Positions 42,872 to 51,969 of a DNA stretch of 64,000 bases are shown here, in pieces. The position numbers and the translations under genes were made by a program. Position 1 is the first letter of the stretch, and every line of letters begins with the position of its first letter. Source of the DNA: Candidatus Peregrinibacteria bacterium (GTDB taxonomy: Bacteria > Patescibacteriota > Gracilibacteria > CAIRYL01 > GCA-016699755); contig CP065009.1 in NCBI GenBank assembly GCA_016699755.1, forward strand, positions 930,001 through 994,000. Direction: 5' to 3'. Under the pieces are notes generated by a model, which saw only the letters and a list, made by a program, of their open reading frames with translations, did not search any database and was not told where the DNA came from.

Positions 42872-44245
42872 ATGAGTGGAATTCTTTTTTCCTTCGGGCT
42901 TCTTCTCTTAACAGGAACTGGGTTATCTCCCTCTCCTTATTCTGAAGTCGCTTCTGCCCTTGTCTTTGAAAAGCGAGTAGCCGATAGTACCGTATTCGCA
43001 AGAAATATTGAAGAACACGTTCCAGCACTAGAGCAATGGACAAAAAATATTTTTTCTGTCTCACCAGAAGAGTCTCTTACCGATCCAACGAAACTTATAC
43101 AGAGTATCCCCGAAAAACTTTCCGTGTGGACATACGGTATTTCCCCAGATTCTTTTCGGTGGGCATACGAATCACTCCAAAAGCGATTCCCCAGCGCAGA
43201 AGTAGATATTCGCTTTATCACCAATGAAAATGACTATCTTTTACTTCTCTCCTCTTCATTTCGACAGGGATTGTCTCCAGATATTTTTCTCGTGAGCAGT
43301 GTGTGGCGCTCTGAATATGAATCACTTTTTGCTGATGCACCAGAAATTTTCTTTTCTCCAGAGGAATGTTTCGAAACATTCCTTTCATCTTCGTGTTCTG
43401 CTTTTGAGAAAGAGGGAAAAATGAAAGGTGTTCCTCTTTTTGTTGATGCTCCTTTTCTCATCGTCAATCGTACACTCCTTTCAGATGATCGTGTTGCCGT
43501 TTCTGGAAAGCCAGAAGCAAGCTGGCAGGGATTTCTGAGTAATCGAAAAAACTTTGAAAAATATTCCAAAAATAACAAGAACTCTTTTGTATCCATTCCT
43601 CTTCAAGAAAATTCTTCTCTCTTTTCACTTCTCTTCTTTTCTCTTCTTGCACAAGCAGAATCTACCGGAGAAAAGATGACTGACAGTACACTCGAAATAT
43701 TTCAACTTCTCGATCTTCTTACAACAACAGAAGGCGGGGGGAAACACGCGAATACAGATGCACAAGAGCAGTTTCTTAATGGGGAATCTGCTATTCTCAT
43801 TGGAACAAATGAAACTCTTCAGCATATTCTTCAGAAAAGAGATGTCGCTAAAAACCCAAAGATTGAAAAAAAAGATATCCTTACTCTCCCCCTCCCCCAA
43901 CTTGATCAAAAAAATCCAATAATTGCAGGGGAAACACGCGCACTCGTCGTTTCAAAAAGATCCGCTTACCAGCGAGAGGCTTGGGCACTTGCACTCTTTC
44001 TTGCATTTCGAGAAAACCAGACCATTGTTCTTCGACAAGACAATTTTTTCTCAGCGCGAAACGATCTTTTTTCGGAAAACAAGATGAAATCTTTACTTTC
44101 TGGAATACAAAATCTTCCCAACAATATTTTAGACCTTGCATTTCGCAAGCAACTTTTAGAGAATGGAATGCGCTTCTTTTCTGGTGAAATATCGGCAGAA
44201 GAAGCCTCAAGCACTGCTCTCTCTTCTTTCCTTCAGAATCCATGA
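42872..44245 (+). CDS. Extracellular solute-binding protein-like (family 1 fold), between hrcA and grpE
   Basis: 457 residues. An N-terminal hydrophobic stretch (ILFSFGLLLLTGTGLS) suggests export; there is no lipobox Cys. The body has features of sugar-type binding proteins: ITNENDYLLLLSSSFRQGLSPDIFLVSS, GVPLFVDAPFLIVNRTLL, FLNGESAILIGTNETL and GETRALVVSKRSAYQREAWALALFLAF (read in parts). No ABC permease or ATPase for it is nearby. It overlaps grpE by 4 bases, so it is part of the heat-shock operon. The ligand is unknown. Confidence 0.65.
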   Translation: MSGILFSFGLLLLTGTGLSPSPYSEVASALVFEKRVADSTVFARNIEEHVPALEQWTKNIFSVSPEESLTDPTKLIQSIPEKLSVWTYGISPDSFRWAYESLQKRFPSAEVDIRFITNENDYLLLLSSSFRQGLSPDIFLVSSVWRSEYESLFADAPEIFFSPEECFETFLSSSCSAFEKEGKMKGVPLFVDAPFLIVNRTLLSDDRVAVSGKPEASWQGFLSNRKNFEKYSKNNKNSFVSIPLQENSSLFSLLFFSLLAQAESTGEKMTDSTLEIFQLLDLLTTTEGGGKHANTDAQEQFLNGESAILIGTNETLQHILQKRDVAKNPKIEKKDILTLPLPQLDQKNPIIAGETRALVVSKRSAYQREAWALALFLAFRENQTIVLRQDNFFSARNDLFSENKMKSLLSGIQNLPNNILDLAFRKQLLENGMRFFSGEISAEEASSTALSSFLQNP

Positions 44246-44760
44246 AAAACAGTAGCTCCCAACAATCGAAAAATCCACCGGATCTGGAAGAAAACACATC
44301 TTCATCCTTGAGTGAAGTGGAGGCACTCCAAAAAGATCTTTCCGAAAAGGAAGAACAACTTCTTCGAGCGCTTGCAGATTTGCAAAATGTTCGGAGACGA
44401 TGGAAAGACGATGCAAGCCGACTTCCTGTTCTTGGGATGGAGAAAGTGATTCTTGCCATTCTTCCGAGCCTCGACCACTTTGAACTTGCCATGAAGAATA
44501 CAACAGAAGAAGGAGACGAATGGAAAAAGGGTATTGAAGCCATTTTTATTGGTCTTTTCTCTGCACTTTCTACCATTGGCGTGGAAAAAATAGAAGCTAC
44601 TGATATCCCCGTTGACCCCAATTTTCACGAAGTGATTATGGCAGATGAGGAAAAACCAGAAGGAATGGTGTGCGAAATTCTCCAGAGTGGCTACCGACTT
44701 GGAGAAAAAGTAATTCGTCCTGCAAAAATTAAAGCGGGGAGCAAGACACCAGAAAGCTAA
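44242..44760 (+). CDS. grpE: Nucleotide exchange factor GrpE
   Basis: 172 residues: an acidic Ser-rich N-terminus, a coiled coil (about 25-75) containing ALADLQNVRRR, and a beta domain with IPVDPNFHEVIMADEE, GMVCEILQSGYRLGEKVIRPAKI (in parts). It exchanges ADP on DnaK. The start overlaps the solute-binding gene as ATGA. dnaK and dnaJ do not follow; leuS does. Confidence 0.95.
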   Translation: MKNSSSQQSKNPPDLEENTSSSLSEVEALQKDLSEKEEQLLRALADLQNVRRRWKDDASRLPVLGMEKVILAILPSLDHFELAMKNTTEEGDEWKKGIEAIFIGLFSALSTIGVEKIEATDIPVDPNFHEVIMADEEKPEGMVCEILQSGYRLGEKVIRPAKIKAGSKTPES

Positions 44761-44876
44761 GATATACTTTTTGTTTCTGGCACTCAAAAATCACAAATCG
44801 AAATATTTGTACAAGCTTTCGCTCTTCTCTTTCAGGGGTATTTTTGGCATACTTTTGCTGATATTTCTTAAAATGT

Positions 44877-47354
44877 ATGTCCCCCGAAAAACGATATAAT
44901 CACCGAATATTAGAAAAAAAATGGCAAAAATATTGGAAAGAAAACGAAACATTTCGTGCAGAAACGGGATCAGAAAAACCAAAATATTATGTTCTCGACA
45001 TGTTCCCTTATCCTTCGGGAGCAGGGCTTCATGTGGGGCATCCCGAGGGATATACCGCTACGGATATTATTGCACGCTACAAACGAATGCGCGGTTTTGA
45101 GGTACTTCATCCCATGGGCTGGGATGCTTTTGGTCTTCCTGCGGAAAACTATGCCATTAAAACAGGGCAACATCCCGAAAAAACAACAAAAGAGAATATT
45201 GCCACCTTTAAGCGACAGATTCAGTCTCTTGGGTTTTCGTATGATTGGAGTCGAGAGTTTTCTACAACGGATTCGGAATACTATCACTGGACGCAATGGA
45301 TTTTTCTGAAGATGTACAAAAAAGGGCTTCTCTATGAACAAGAAATGCCAATGAACTGGTGCCCAAAATGTCGCATTGTTGCCGCAAACGAAGAGGTAGA
45401 AGGAGGATGCCACGAGCGATGCGGAGCAGAAGTGGAACGACGAAATTTAAAACAATGGATGTTTCGCATTACCGAATATGCTGATCGATTACTGGAAGAT
45501 CTTGAGGAGCTAGAAGATTGGCCAGAAAAAATTATTGCTATGCAGAAAAATTGGATTGGACGAAGCGAAGGAATTGAAATTGAGTATCCTATAGAAGAGC
45601 AAGAGGAAGTTATCACCTGTTACACCACACGCCCCGATACTAATTTTGGCGCTACGTTTGTCGTGCTTGCTCCCGAACACAATTTTCTCAAGAAACACCT
45701 CGATACTCTTCCAAACAAAACCGAAGTAGAAAAATATAGACAAGAAGCAACGAAAAAATCGGATATTGACCGCATGGCAGATGGACGAAAAAAAACAGGT
45801 GTTTTTACCGGACTTTTTGTTCGCAACCGGTTAAATGATAAAAAATTGCCACTCTATGTGGGAGATTTTGTACTGGCTCATGTAGGAACCGGAGCAGTGG
45901 TTGGTGTTCCTGGACACGACAAGCGCGACTTTGAATTCGCACAAGAAATGGGAATTGATGTTATTCGTGTGGTCGTTTCGCCAGACGGCGATAAGTCTCC
46001 CATCGAAAATATCGAACAAGTTCAAGAAGTCGCTGGAACTATGATAAATAGCGAATTCTTGGATGGGCTCCCTATCTTAGAAGCAAAAGAAAAAATCATG
46101 GATTATTTGGTGAAAAAGGGGCAAGGGACGCGGAAGGTAAATTACAAACTCCGCGACTGGATTTTTACTCGCCAGAGATACTGGGGCGAACCCATTCCAC
46201 TCGTTCGTGACGAAGAGGGAAGTATCTATCCGCTTGATGAATCGGAACTCCCCATCACTCTGCCAGAAACGAATAATTTTCTTCCGACTGAAAGTGGTAA
46301 GAGTCCTTTGGCAAAAATTCAAGACTGGGGAAAAATACAAGGAGATATACAAAAAGACGGAAGTGTGAAGCTCTCAAAAACCGGATCACAAATCTTCTTC
46401 CGAGAAACTTCCACCATGCCAAACTGGGCAGGAAGTAACTGGTACTGGCTCCGTTTTATGGACGCACAAAATACAAAACAACCTTGGTCACCAAAAGCAG
46501 AACAGTACTGGGGACCAGTGGATTTATATGTTGGTGGCGCGGAACACGCAGTGCTTCACCTGCTCTACTCCCGATTTTGGCATAAAGTATTTTTTGACTT
46601 GGGACTTGTGAGCACAAAAGAACCCTTTAAAAAATTAATGAATCAAGGGCTTATTTTGGCAGAAGACGGACAAAAAATGAGTAAGTCACTCGGAAATGTA
46701 GTCAATCCCGATGAAATTGTGGAGCAATACGGCGCTGATACCCTTCGTATGTACGAAATGTTCATGGGACCGTTTGAGCAAAATAAGGCATGGAACACGA
46801 ATGCTGCTGAAGGAATGTACAAATTTCTTCAGCGCATTTGGCGTACGTTTCACGAAAAAGAGATTATAGCAGACGCCTGCCCTGGAAAAGAATTTCAAAA
46901 ACTCGTACACAAAACCGTCAAAAAAATAACCCACGATATTGAAGAATTTAAATTTAATACTGCTATTTCTCAACTCATGATTCTCGTAAATGCGATGCAA
47001 AAAGCTTCGCATTTGCCAAGAAACGGCGCCACGAAATTTGTGCAAATTCTCTCACCATTTGCGCCACACCTCGCGGAAGAGCTTTGGAGAGAACGTCTTG
47101 AAAAAACAGAAAGTATTACCTATTCCGAGTGGCCAACATGGGACGAAACCCTCACTAAGGACGAAGAAATTGAAATTGCCGTACAAGTTTGCGGAAAACT
47201 CCGCGGATCAATAAAGGCTCCGGCAGATATCACAAAAGAAAACGCTACCTTGCAAGCAAAGGAACTCGAAAACGTACAACGATTTCTGGAAGGGAAACAT
47301 ATTCTCAAAGAGATTTATGTCCCAGGGAAAATTGTGAATATAGTGGCGAAATAA
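44877..47354 (+). CDS. leuS: Leucyl-tRNA synthetase
   Basis: 825 residues, class I synthetase. HIGH-type motif FPYPSGAGLHVGHPEGY, editing domain (CP1) with CYTTRPDTNFGATFVVLAPEH (in parts), KMSKS motif KMSKSLGNVVNPDEIV, and the anticodon-binding C-terminus. A zinc pair is present in WCPKCRIV. It starts at ATG 44877 without a Shine-Dalgarno. It is complete and unremarkable. Confidence 0.97.
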   Translation: MSPEKRYNHRILEKKWQKYWKENETFRAETGSEKPKYYVLDMFPYPSGAGLHVGHPEGYTATDIIARYKRMRGFEVLHPMGWDAFGLPAENYAIKTGQHPEKTTKENIATFKRQIQSLGFSYDWSREFSTTDSEYYHWTQWIFLKMYKKGLLYEQEMPMNWCPKCRIVAANEEVEGGCHERCGAEVERRNLKQWMFRITEYADRLLEDLEELEDWPEKIIAMQKNWIGRSEGIEIEYPIEEQEEVITCYTTRPDTNFGATFVVLAPEHNFLKKHLDTLPNKTEVEKYRQEATKKSDIDRMADGRKKTGVFTGLFVRNRLNDKKLPLYVGDFVLAHVGTGAVVGVPGHDKRDFEFAQEMGIDVIRVVVSPDGDKSPIENIEQVQEVAGTMINSEFLDGLPILEAKEKIMDYLVKKGQGTRKVNYKLRDWIFTRQRYWGEPIPLVRDEEGSIYPLDESELPITLPETNNFLPTESGKSPLAKIQDWGKIQGDIQKDGSVKLSKTGSQIFFRETSTMPNWAGSNWYWLRFMDAQNTKQPWSPKAEQYWGPVDLYVGGAEHAVLHLLYSRFWHKVFFDLGLVSTKEPFKKLMNQGLILAEDGQKMSKSLGNVVNPDEIVEQYGADTLRMYEMFMGPFEQNKAWNTNAAEGMYKFLQRIWRTFHEKEIIADACPGKEFQKLVHKTVKKITHDIEEFKFNTAISQLMILVNAMQKASHLPRNGATKFVQILSPFAPHLAEELWRERLEKTESITYSEWPTWDETLTKDEEIEIAVQVCGKLRGSIKAPADITKENATLQAKELENVQRFLEGKHILKEIYVPGKIVNIVAK

Positions 47355-47377
47355 TATATATACTTTTTTCAAAATTA

Positions 47378-47412
47378 CATATATACTTTACACAAAGTAT
47401 ATATGTTTTTTT
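47378..47412 (+). terminator. Perfect 12-bp palindrome with T run: leuS terminator and possible Fic operator
   Basis: CATATATACTTT (47378-47389), loop ACAC, AAAGTATATATG (47394-47405), then seven T. It ends 6 bases before the Fic start. A third copy of the half-site ATATATACTTT lies at 47356-47366. It works as an intrinsic terminator on paper. The repeated half-site and position also suit a binding site for the Fic protein's own winged helix. Confidence 0.65.
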
Positions 47413-47418
47413 ATATAG

Positions 47419-48771
47419 ATGTTTCTCAAAATTCCAAAACCAGATGGAAAAAAAATAGATTGGAAGAAGCTGCAAAAACTCATTTTTTCTGATGAATTTC
47501 GTTCTTCCGAGCATTGGAAAATATTTTTGGAAAAACAAAACAGTCCTCAATACAAATCGTGGGAGCAGGTACAATATTCTCCTTCTCTTCCCCCCGAACT
47601 CAACCCAGAAGAATCGTTTCAACTCCTCTCGATTATCCGTGGATTTTCTGCCAAAAAAACTCCTCTCACCGATACAAACGGAAACCCATTTGTTTGGGAA
47701 GAACTCAATCGATTTCGGTTTTTCTGTGATGATTTTTCAAAAAACTTTGGTGTATACAAGTCGCATCACACGCTCTCAAAAGAGAAACAGGAACTCCGAA
47801 GGAAAAAAATATTTGAAGGAACCGTAGAAGAAGCCATTGCTTCTTCGCAAATTGAAGGAGCAATAATTACGCGGAAACAGGGAAAAGAGCTTTTACAATC
47901 AAAACGAGCCCCAAAAACACATTCGGAAAAAATGGTGATCAACAACTATGAGACTATTGTTCGTATTGAAACCGAATGGAAACACCGAAACATGAGTGAA
48001 GAACTTCTGCTCGAAATTCAAAAAAGTCTTACCAGAGGTACTCTTGAGAATTCCGATCAGGAGGGACGATTTCGAACCAAAAAAGACCATATCGTTGTTG
48101 GCAACCCACTTTCAAATGAAACTGCTTTTATCCCTCCAGAAGAAAAGCAGATGCGAAAACAACTCTTGCGATGTATCGATTTTACGAATGACACTTTAAA
48201 ATGTGATGAATACTTTGGAGATTTGCCAAGTGCCATTTTAATTCATTTTTGGCTCGCATATCTTCATCCCTTTTGCGATGGAAATGGACGAACAGCACGC
48301 GCACTTTTTTACTGGTACCTCCTTCGAAAAAACTATCTTTCTATTGGTTTTCTTCCCATATCAAACCGGATTCGAGCATCAAAACGGCAGTATGAAAATG
48401 CTTTTTTGCTTGCAGAGCAAGATCAGAATAATCTCACCTATTTTTTTGATTACATCATTCGTCAGATGCGTCTTTCGGTAAAAGATTTTGAGCAATACGA
48501 AATGAAGGCGACAGAAGAAGAACAAAAGAGAAGACAAATTGCCGAAAAACACCATGACCTTTCGGGAAGACAAATAGAGTTACTGCGGTACTTTGCAAAA
48601 AAGAGCGATAAATTTACTACTTTCAAAAGACATCAGCTCTACCACAATATTTCGTATATCACGGCGAGAAAAGACCTCATCGACCTCGAAATAAGAAAGC
48701 TCCTCATATCTAAAAAGCGAAAAAAGGATGTTGTATTTTTTCCTACAAAAAAGGTGAGAGACTTTCTGTAG
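47419..48771 (+). CDS. Fic-family AMP-transferase with built-in inhibitory helix and C-terminal winged helix
   Basis: 450 residues. The Fic motif HPFCDGNGRTAR (283-294) has the catalytic His and nucleotide-binding Arg. SSQIEG (142-147) is the S/T-xxx-E-G inhibitory motif of class II Fic proteins, which blocks ATP until moved. The last 70 residues (SGRQIELLRYFAKKSDKFTTFKRHQLYHN in parts) look like a winged helix, as in Fic proteins tied to transcription. The family adds AMP to a protein hydroxyl. The target is unknown, and no Phd/antitoxin partner is adjacent, consistent with self-inhibition. Confidence 0.9.
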   Translation: MFLKIPKPDGKKIDWKKLQKLIFSDEFRSSEHWKIFLEKQNSPQYKSWEQVQYSPSLPPELNPEESFQLLSIIRGFSAKKTPLTDTNGNPFVWEELNRFRFFCDDFSKNFGVYKSHHTLSKEKQELRRKKIFEGTVEEAIASSQIEGAIITRKQGKELLQSKRAPKTHSEKMVINNYETIVRIETEWKHRNMSEELLLEIQKSLTRGTLENSDQEGRFRTKKDHIVVGNPLSNETAFIPPEEKQMRKQLLRCIDFTNDTLKCDEYFGDLPSAILIHFWLAYLHPFCDGNGRTARALFYWYLLRKNYLSIGFLPISNRIRASKRQYENAFLLAEQDQNNLTYFFDYIIRQMRLSVKDFEQYEMKATEEEQKRRQIAEKHHDLSGRQIELLRYFAKKSDKFTTFKRHQLYHNISYITARKDLIDLEIRKLLISKKRKKDVVFFPTKKVRDFL

Positions 48772-48787
48772 AAAGAAGATACTGAAA

Positions 48788-49468
48788 TTATTCCATATTT
48801 TTTCCGAGTGCATCTTCTGCCGCCGCCACTTCTGCTTTTTGCTTACTTGTTCCCAAACCTTCTCCCATTTTTTCTTCTCCCAAAAAAACTCCAACACGAA
48901 ACATTTTCTCATGATCAGGACCAAATTCTTTTAGGAGATGGTACTCTGGAGTAATTTCTCGTTTTTCTTGCGCCCACTCCTGAAAAGCAGATTTGGGATC
49001 AATGTAAAGTTTTTTGGCAACAACCTCCGAAAGACGCGAAAGAACATTTTTTGTAATAAACTCCTGTGCGACGGAGAATCCTGAATCCATATAAATGGCT
49101 CCCACCACTGCCTCGAATACATTAGCAAGAATTGGATTTTTTTGTCTTCCTCCTCCCATTTCTTCTCCTCGAGAAAGGAAAAGTAAATTCCCAAAATCAA
49201 GAGATTTTGCAATGCCAGAAAGAGAAGCGCCAGAAACAAGGGCACTTCGGTACTTTGTGAGTTCCCCTTCTGGCTTTTCGGGAAAAATACGAAAAAGATG
49301 CTCCGTAATAACCAGCTCTAAAACGGCATCCCCAAGAAATTCGAGACGCTCATTGTGCTCCACGCTCTTGTGCTCATTGGCATAGCTCTTGTGCGTAAAC
49401 GCCAACTCAAAAATGGAGACATCATGAAGAGGAACGCCAAGAAGACCTGAAAGCTGAGAAGGATTCAT
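48788..49468 (-). CDS. rnc: Ribonuclease III
   Basis: 226 residues. The nuclease signature ERLEFLGDAVLELVITE is intact, with the second acidic cluster in NVFEAVVGAIYMDSG. The C-terminal double-stranded RNA-binding domain ends with KQKAEVAAAEDALGK. It processes rRNA precursors and structured mRNA. The start overlaps nusB by 4 bases; the order rpmF-nusB-rnc forms a small RNA-processing operon. Confidence 0.96.
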   Translation of the reverse strand: MNPSQLSGLLGVPLHDVSIFELAFTHKSYANEHKSVEHNERLEFLGDAVLELVITEHLFRIFPEKPEGELTKYRSALVSGASLSGIAKSLDFGNLLFLSRGEEMGGGRQKNPILANVFEAVVGAIYMDSGFSVAQEFITKNVLSRLSEVVAKKLYIDPKSAFQEWAQEKREITPEYHLLKEFGPDHEKMFRVGVFLGEEKMGEGLGTSKQKAEVAAAEDALGKNME

Positions 49469-49884
49469 AGTGGAGCCGGAATTTTCCCAATATGTCGCGC
49501 TAAAGAGCTCAAAACACCGTTAATAAATTTTCCAGCAGTATCATCGCCAAACTCTTTCGCAAGTTCGACCGATTCATTAATAACAATAGCCGGAGGTGTG
49601 TCAGTAGCAGTGAGCTCAAAACTCCCCAATTCTAGAATGGCACGTTCAACAGGATCGAGTTTTACAATAGGCCATTCTGGGGCAAAATACTGAATGTGTT
49701 TATCGATTTCTTCACGATTCTGAAGCACGCCATAGACGAGAAGCGTCAAAAAACTTCGACTCGCTAATCGCTCGTTGAGATCTTCATGGACAAAAGTAAT
49801 AACCTCCTCAGGGTCAGCGTCTTGAAGGAGAAGCGATACAATCACCTGAACCGCAACTTGCCGGGCAAGATGCCGCTGTTTCAT
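49465..49884 (-). CDS. nusB: Transcription antitermination factor NusB
   Basis: 139 residues, all-helical. Motifs: RHLARQVAVQVIVSLLLQD at the N-terminus and PVERAILELGSFEL, PPAIVINESVELAKEFGDDTAGKFINGVL (in parts) at the C-terminus. It acts with NusE on boxA of rRNA operons. It lies 27 bases after rpmF and overlaps rnc. Confidence 0.95.
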   Translation of the reverse strand: MKQRHLARQVAVQVIVSLLLQDADPEEVITFVHEDLNERLASRSFLTLLVYGVLQNREEIDKHIQYFAPEWPIVKLDPVERAILELGSFELTATDTPPAIVINESVELAKEFGDDTAGKFINGVLSSLARHIGKIPAPL

Positions 49885-49911
49885 GAAAAACGGAACGAAA
49901 AGAATTAAAGA

Positions 49912-50139
49912 CTATGCCTGTACACGAGTGGTTTCTTTCGATTTCTTTTTCTGAAGCACCTGTCGCCCCTTATACATACCACACGCAGGACAAACACAAT
50001 GACTGAGACGCAAAGCACCGCAAGAAGGACAATTAACACCATGGGTTTCCTCTTGAAGACGGATACGTACTAGGCTTTGAAAATGAGAATATCGGGTTCT
50101 TGAGGCGGATTTTGCCGGTTTTTTCTTTGGAACAGCCAT
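49912..50139 (-). CDS. rpmF: Large-subunit ribosomal protein L32 (bL32), zinc type
   Basis: 75 residues beginning MAVPKKKPAKSASRTRYSH. The four zinc Cys are intact (CPSCGALRLSHCVCPACG). The C-terminus is a basic tail. First gene of the rpmF-nusB-rnc operon. Confidence 0.95.
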   Translation of the reverse strand: MAVPKKKPAKSASRTRYSHFQSLVRIRLQEETHGVNCPSCGALRLSHCVCPACGMYKGRQVLQKKKSKETTRVQA

Positions 50140-50194
50140 GGTTCAAATAAATGATAGCCGTGAGATTTTGAAGGTTTTTTTGGAGAAATGCAAG

Positions 50195-51883
50195 TCAAAG
50201 ATTTTTGTTTTTCTTAGAGGATTGTTGATTCTCAAAACTGGTAATCTGAAAAAGCATATTTCGCGCTTCTTCGTGATCTGGAAAAACAACAAGAAAAGAC
50301 TTAAGAATCTTCTTTGCCTCAGGTAATCGCCCTGTATTGGCATAGAGAAGAGCAAGATTTATATTCCCTTTTTCAGAGAATTGATCAATTTTGAGTTCTT
50401 GTAAAAAATACTGCTCTGCCTCATGTGTTTTTCCTTCTTCCATAGCAAGAAGCCCGAGATTCGCATTCACGAGTTTTTCTTTCGCATTTTCCTGAAGTGC
50501 CCGTTTCCAATGAGATTTTGCAACTTCTTTCTCTCCTGACAAATAACTCATAGCACCAAGATTATTCCATGCAAAAGACGCATGGGGTGAGGTTTCTACT
50601 GCCCGTTTCCAATAAGATATGCCATCTTTGTAATATCCAATATTCCAAAAAGAAAGTGTGGCAAAAAGAAGGGTGATTATTCCCCAGAAAGCATAAAGAA
50701 GTGACTTTCTTTGTTTCCAAATTGCACGGGAATATTCCAGAAAAATAAGGAGAATACCAACCATAGGAAGAGTGAGACGATTTTCAAAAAATGCCTTCTC
50801 CTGTTCGGAATCGGGATTTAAAAACGTAGGAATGAGAAAGAGTGCAAACCACGTCATCCCAAAAAGAACAATTAGAAAATGGATTCTTTTTCGAAAAAAC
50901 CACCCAAAAGTTCCCAAAAGTAAGAGGGAAAAAAGCCCTGGTAAAAACAACATATCTTCAGCAACGTGATAGGGAGAGAGATTAATGGGGAGCACTATTT
51001 TTCCCAAGTGAGGCAGGAGAAACGGCAAATTATGAAACAAGAGAATAATATTCTCAAACGTAAAAAGATGACTTTCTTTTACTCCCTGAATACTAGGGGC
51101 AATGGCGATATTTCGAAGGAAAAACCAACATGCAGTAAGCAAAAGTGTTACTCCGCCAAACCAGAAAAAGGTATGTTGCTTCTTCTTCCTCCAAAGCAGA
51201 AGAATTGATGGTATTTGCGAAAAAAATGATGAAGTGGATTTTTGCGCTTCCAAGACAACTGCCATTTCTACAAAAATAAGGGGAAGCATAATAGCAGTCT
51301 CCTTTGTGAAGAGCGCTGTCACAAGAAAAAAGAGAGAAAAAAGAGCAGAAAGAAGGTCTTTCGTTCGAAAAAATCGGATAAAAAAGAGAAGGGAACTGAG
51401 AACAAAAATAGTAAGAATAGTATCCACTCGTCCCGTCATCCATGCGACAGACTGATTATTTCCGGGGTGTACCAAAAAAAGAATTGCTGATAATAATGAT
51501 AGGGATTTTGGAAATCCAAGAATACAAAACAAGAAAAACGTGAGCCACGCCGCCACAACAAGGAGGAGAATATTCGTTATGTGATAGGCGACATACGAGT
51601 TTGGACTTTTCCATTGGGTGTCGAGAATAAAGCTCGACATCACGAGTGGACGGTAATACGTTCCTTGTCCTTGGTTCTGAAAATCATCATCGAGAAATGT
51701 TTTTGGAATATTCGCAAGATTTGAGAAAAAAGGCTGTTTTTCAAGAACAAGCACATTATCATCAGAATAGGTAATTCCGAAAAAAATGCTCTGAAAATAG
51801 AGTAAAAATCCGAGAATAGTAAAAAGAATAGGAGGGAAAACCAGCCAAAATCGGGAGGAAGAAAACATATATCCAGTATTCAA
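50195..51883 (-). CDS. Multi-helix GT-C-like membrane protein with C-terminal TPR repeats
   Basis: 562 residues. About ten hydrophobic helices occupy residues 10-400. After the first helix comes an acidic TYSDDN motif, a feature of GT-C glycosyltransferases of the ArnT/TMTC type. The last 150 residues form about three to four tetratricopeptide repeats (SFAWNNLGAMSYLSGEKEVAKSHW; LVNANLGLLAMEEGKTHEAEQYF; GNINLALLYANTGRLPEAKKIL). This layout matches TMTC-like O-mannosyltransferases, where TPRs bind acceptor proteins. If right, it could glycosylate surface proteins such as those at 57-64 kb (inference). Confidence 0.65.
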   Translation of the reverse strand: MNTGYMFSSSRFWLVFPPILFTILGFLLYFQSIFFGITYSDDNVLVLEKQPFFSNLANIPKTFLDDDFQNQGQGTYYRPLVMSSFILDTQWKSPNSYVAYHITNILLLVVAAWLTFFLFCILGFPKSLSLLSAILFLVHPGNNQSVAWMTGRVDTILTIFVLSSLLFFIRFFRTKDLLSALFSLFFLVTALFTKETAIMLPLIFVEMAVVLEAQKSTSSFFSQIPSILLLWRKKKQHTFFWFGGVTLLLTACWFFLRNIAIAPSIQGVKESHLFTFENIILLFHNLPFLLPHLGKIVLPINLSPYHVAEDMLFLPGLFSLLLLGTFGWFFRKRIHFLIVLFGMTWFALFLIPTFLNPDSEQEKAFFENRLTLPMVGILLIFLEYSRAIWKQRKSLLYAFWGIITLLFATLSFWNIGYYKDGISYWKRAVETSPHASFAWNNLGAMSYLSGEKEVAKSHWKRALQENAKEKLVNANLGLLAMEEGKTHEAEQYFLQELKIDQFSEKGNINLALLYANTGRLPEAKKILKSFLVVFPDHEEARNMLFQITSFENQQSSKKNKNL

Positions 51884-51969
51884 AAATTGGAAAAAAACTA
51901 CCAGTCCTTTTCAACTCTCAAAAAAGAGCACATACTCTGAGGGATTTTTTTGTTTTTCCTTCTCATAAA

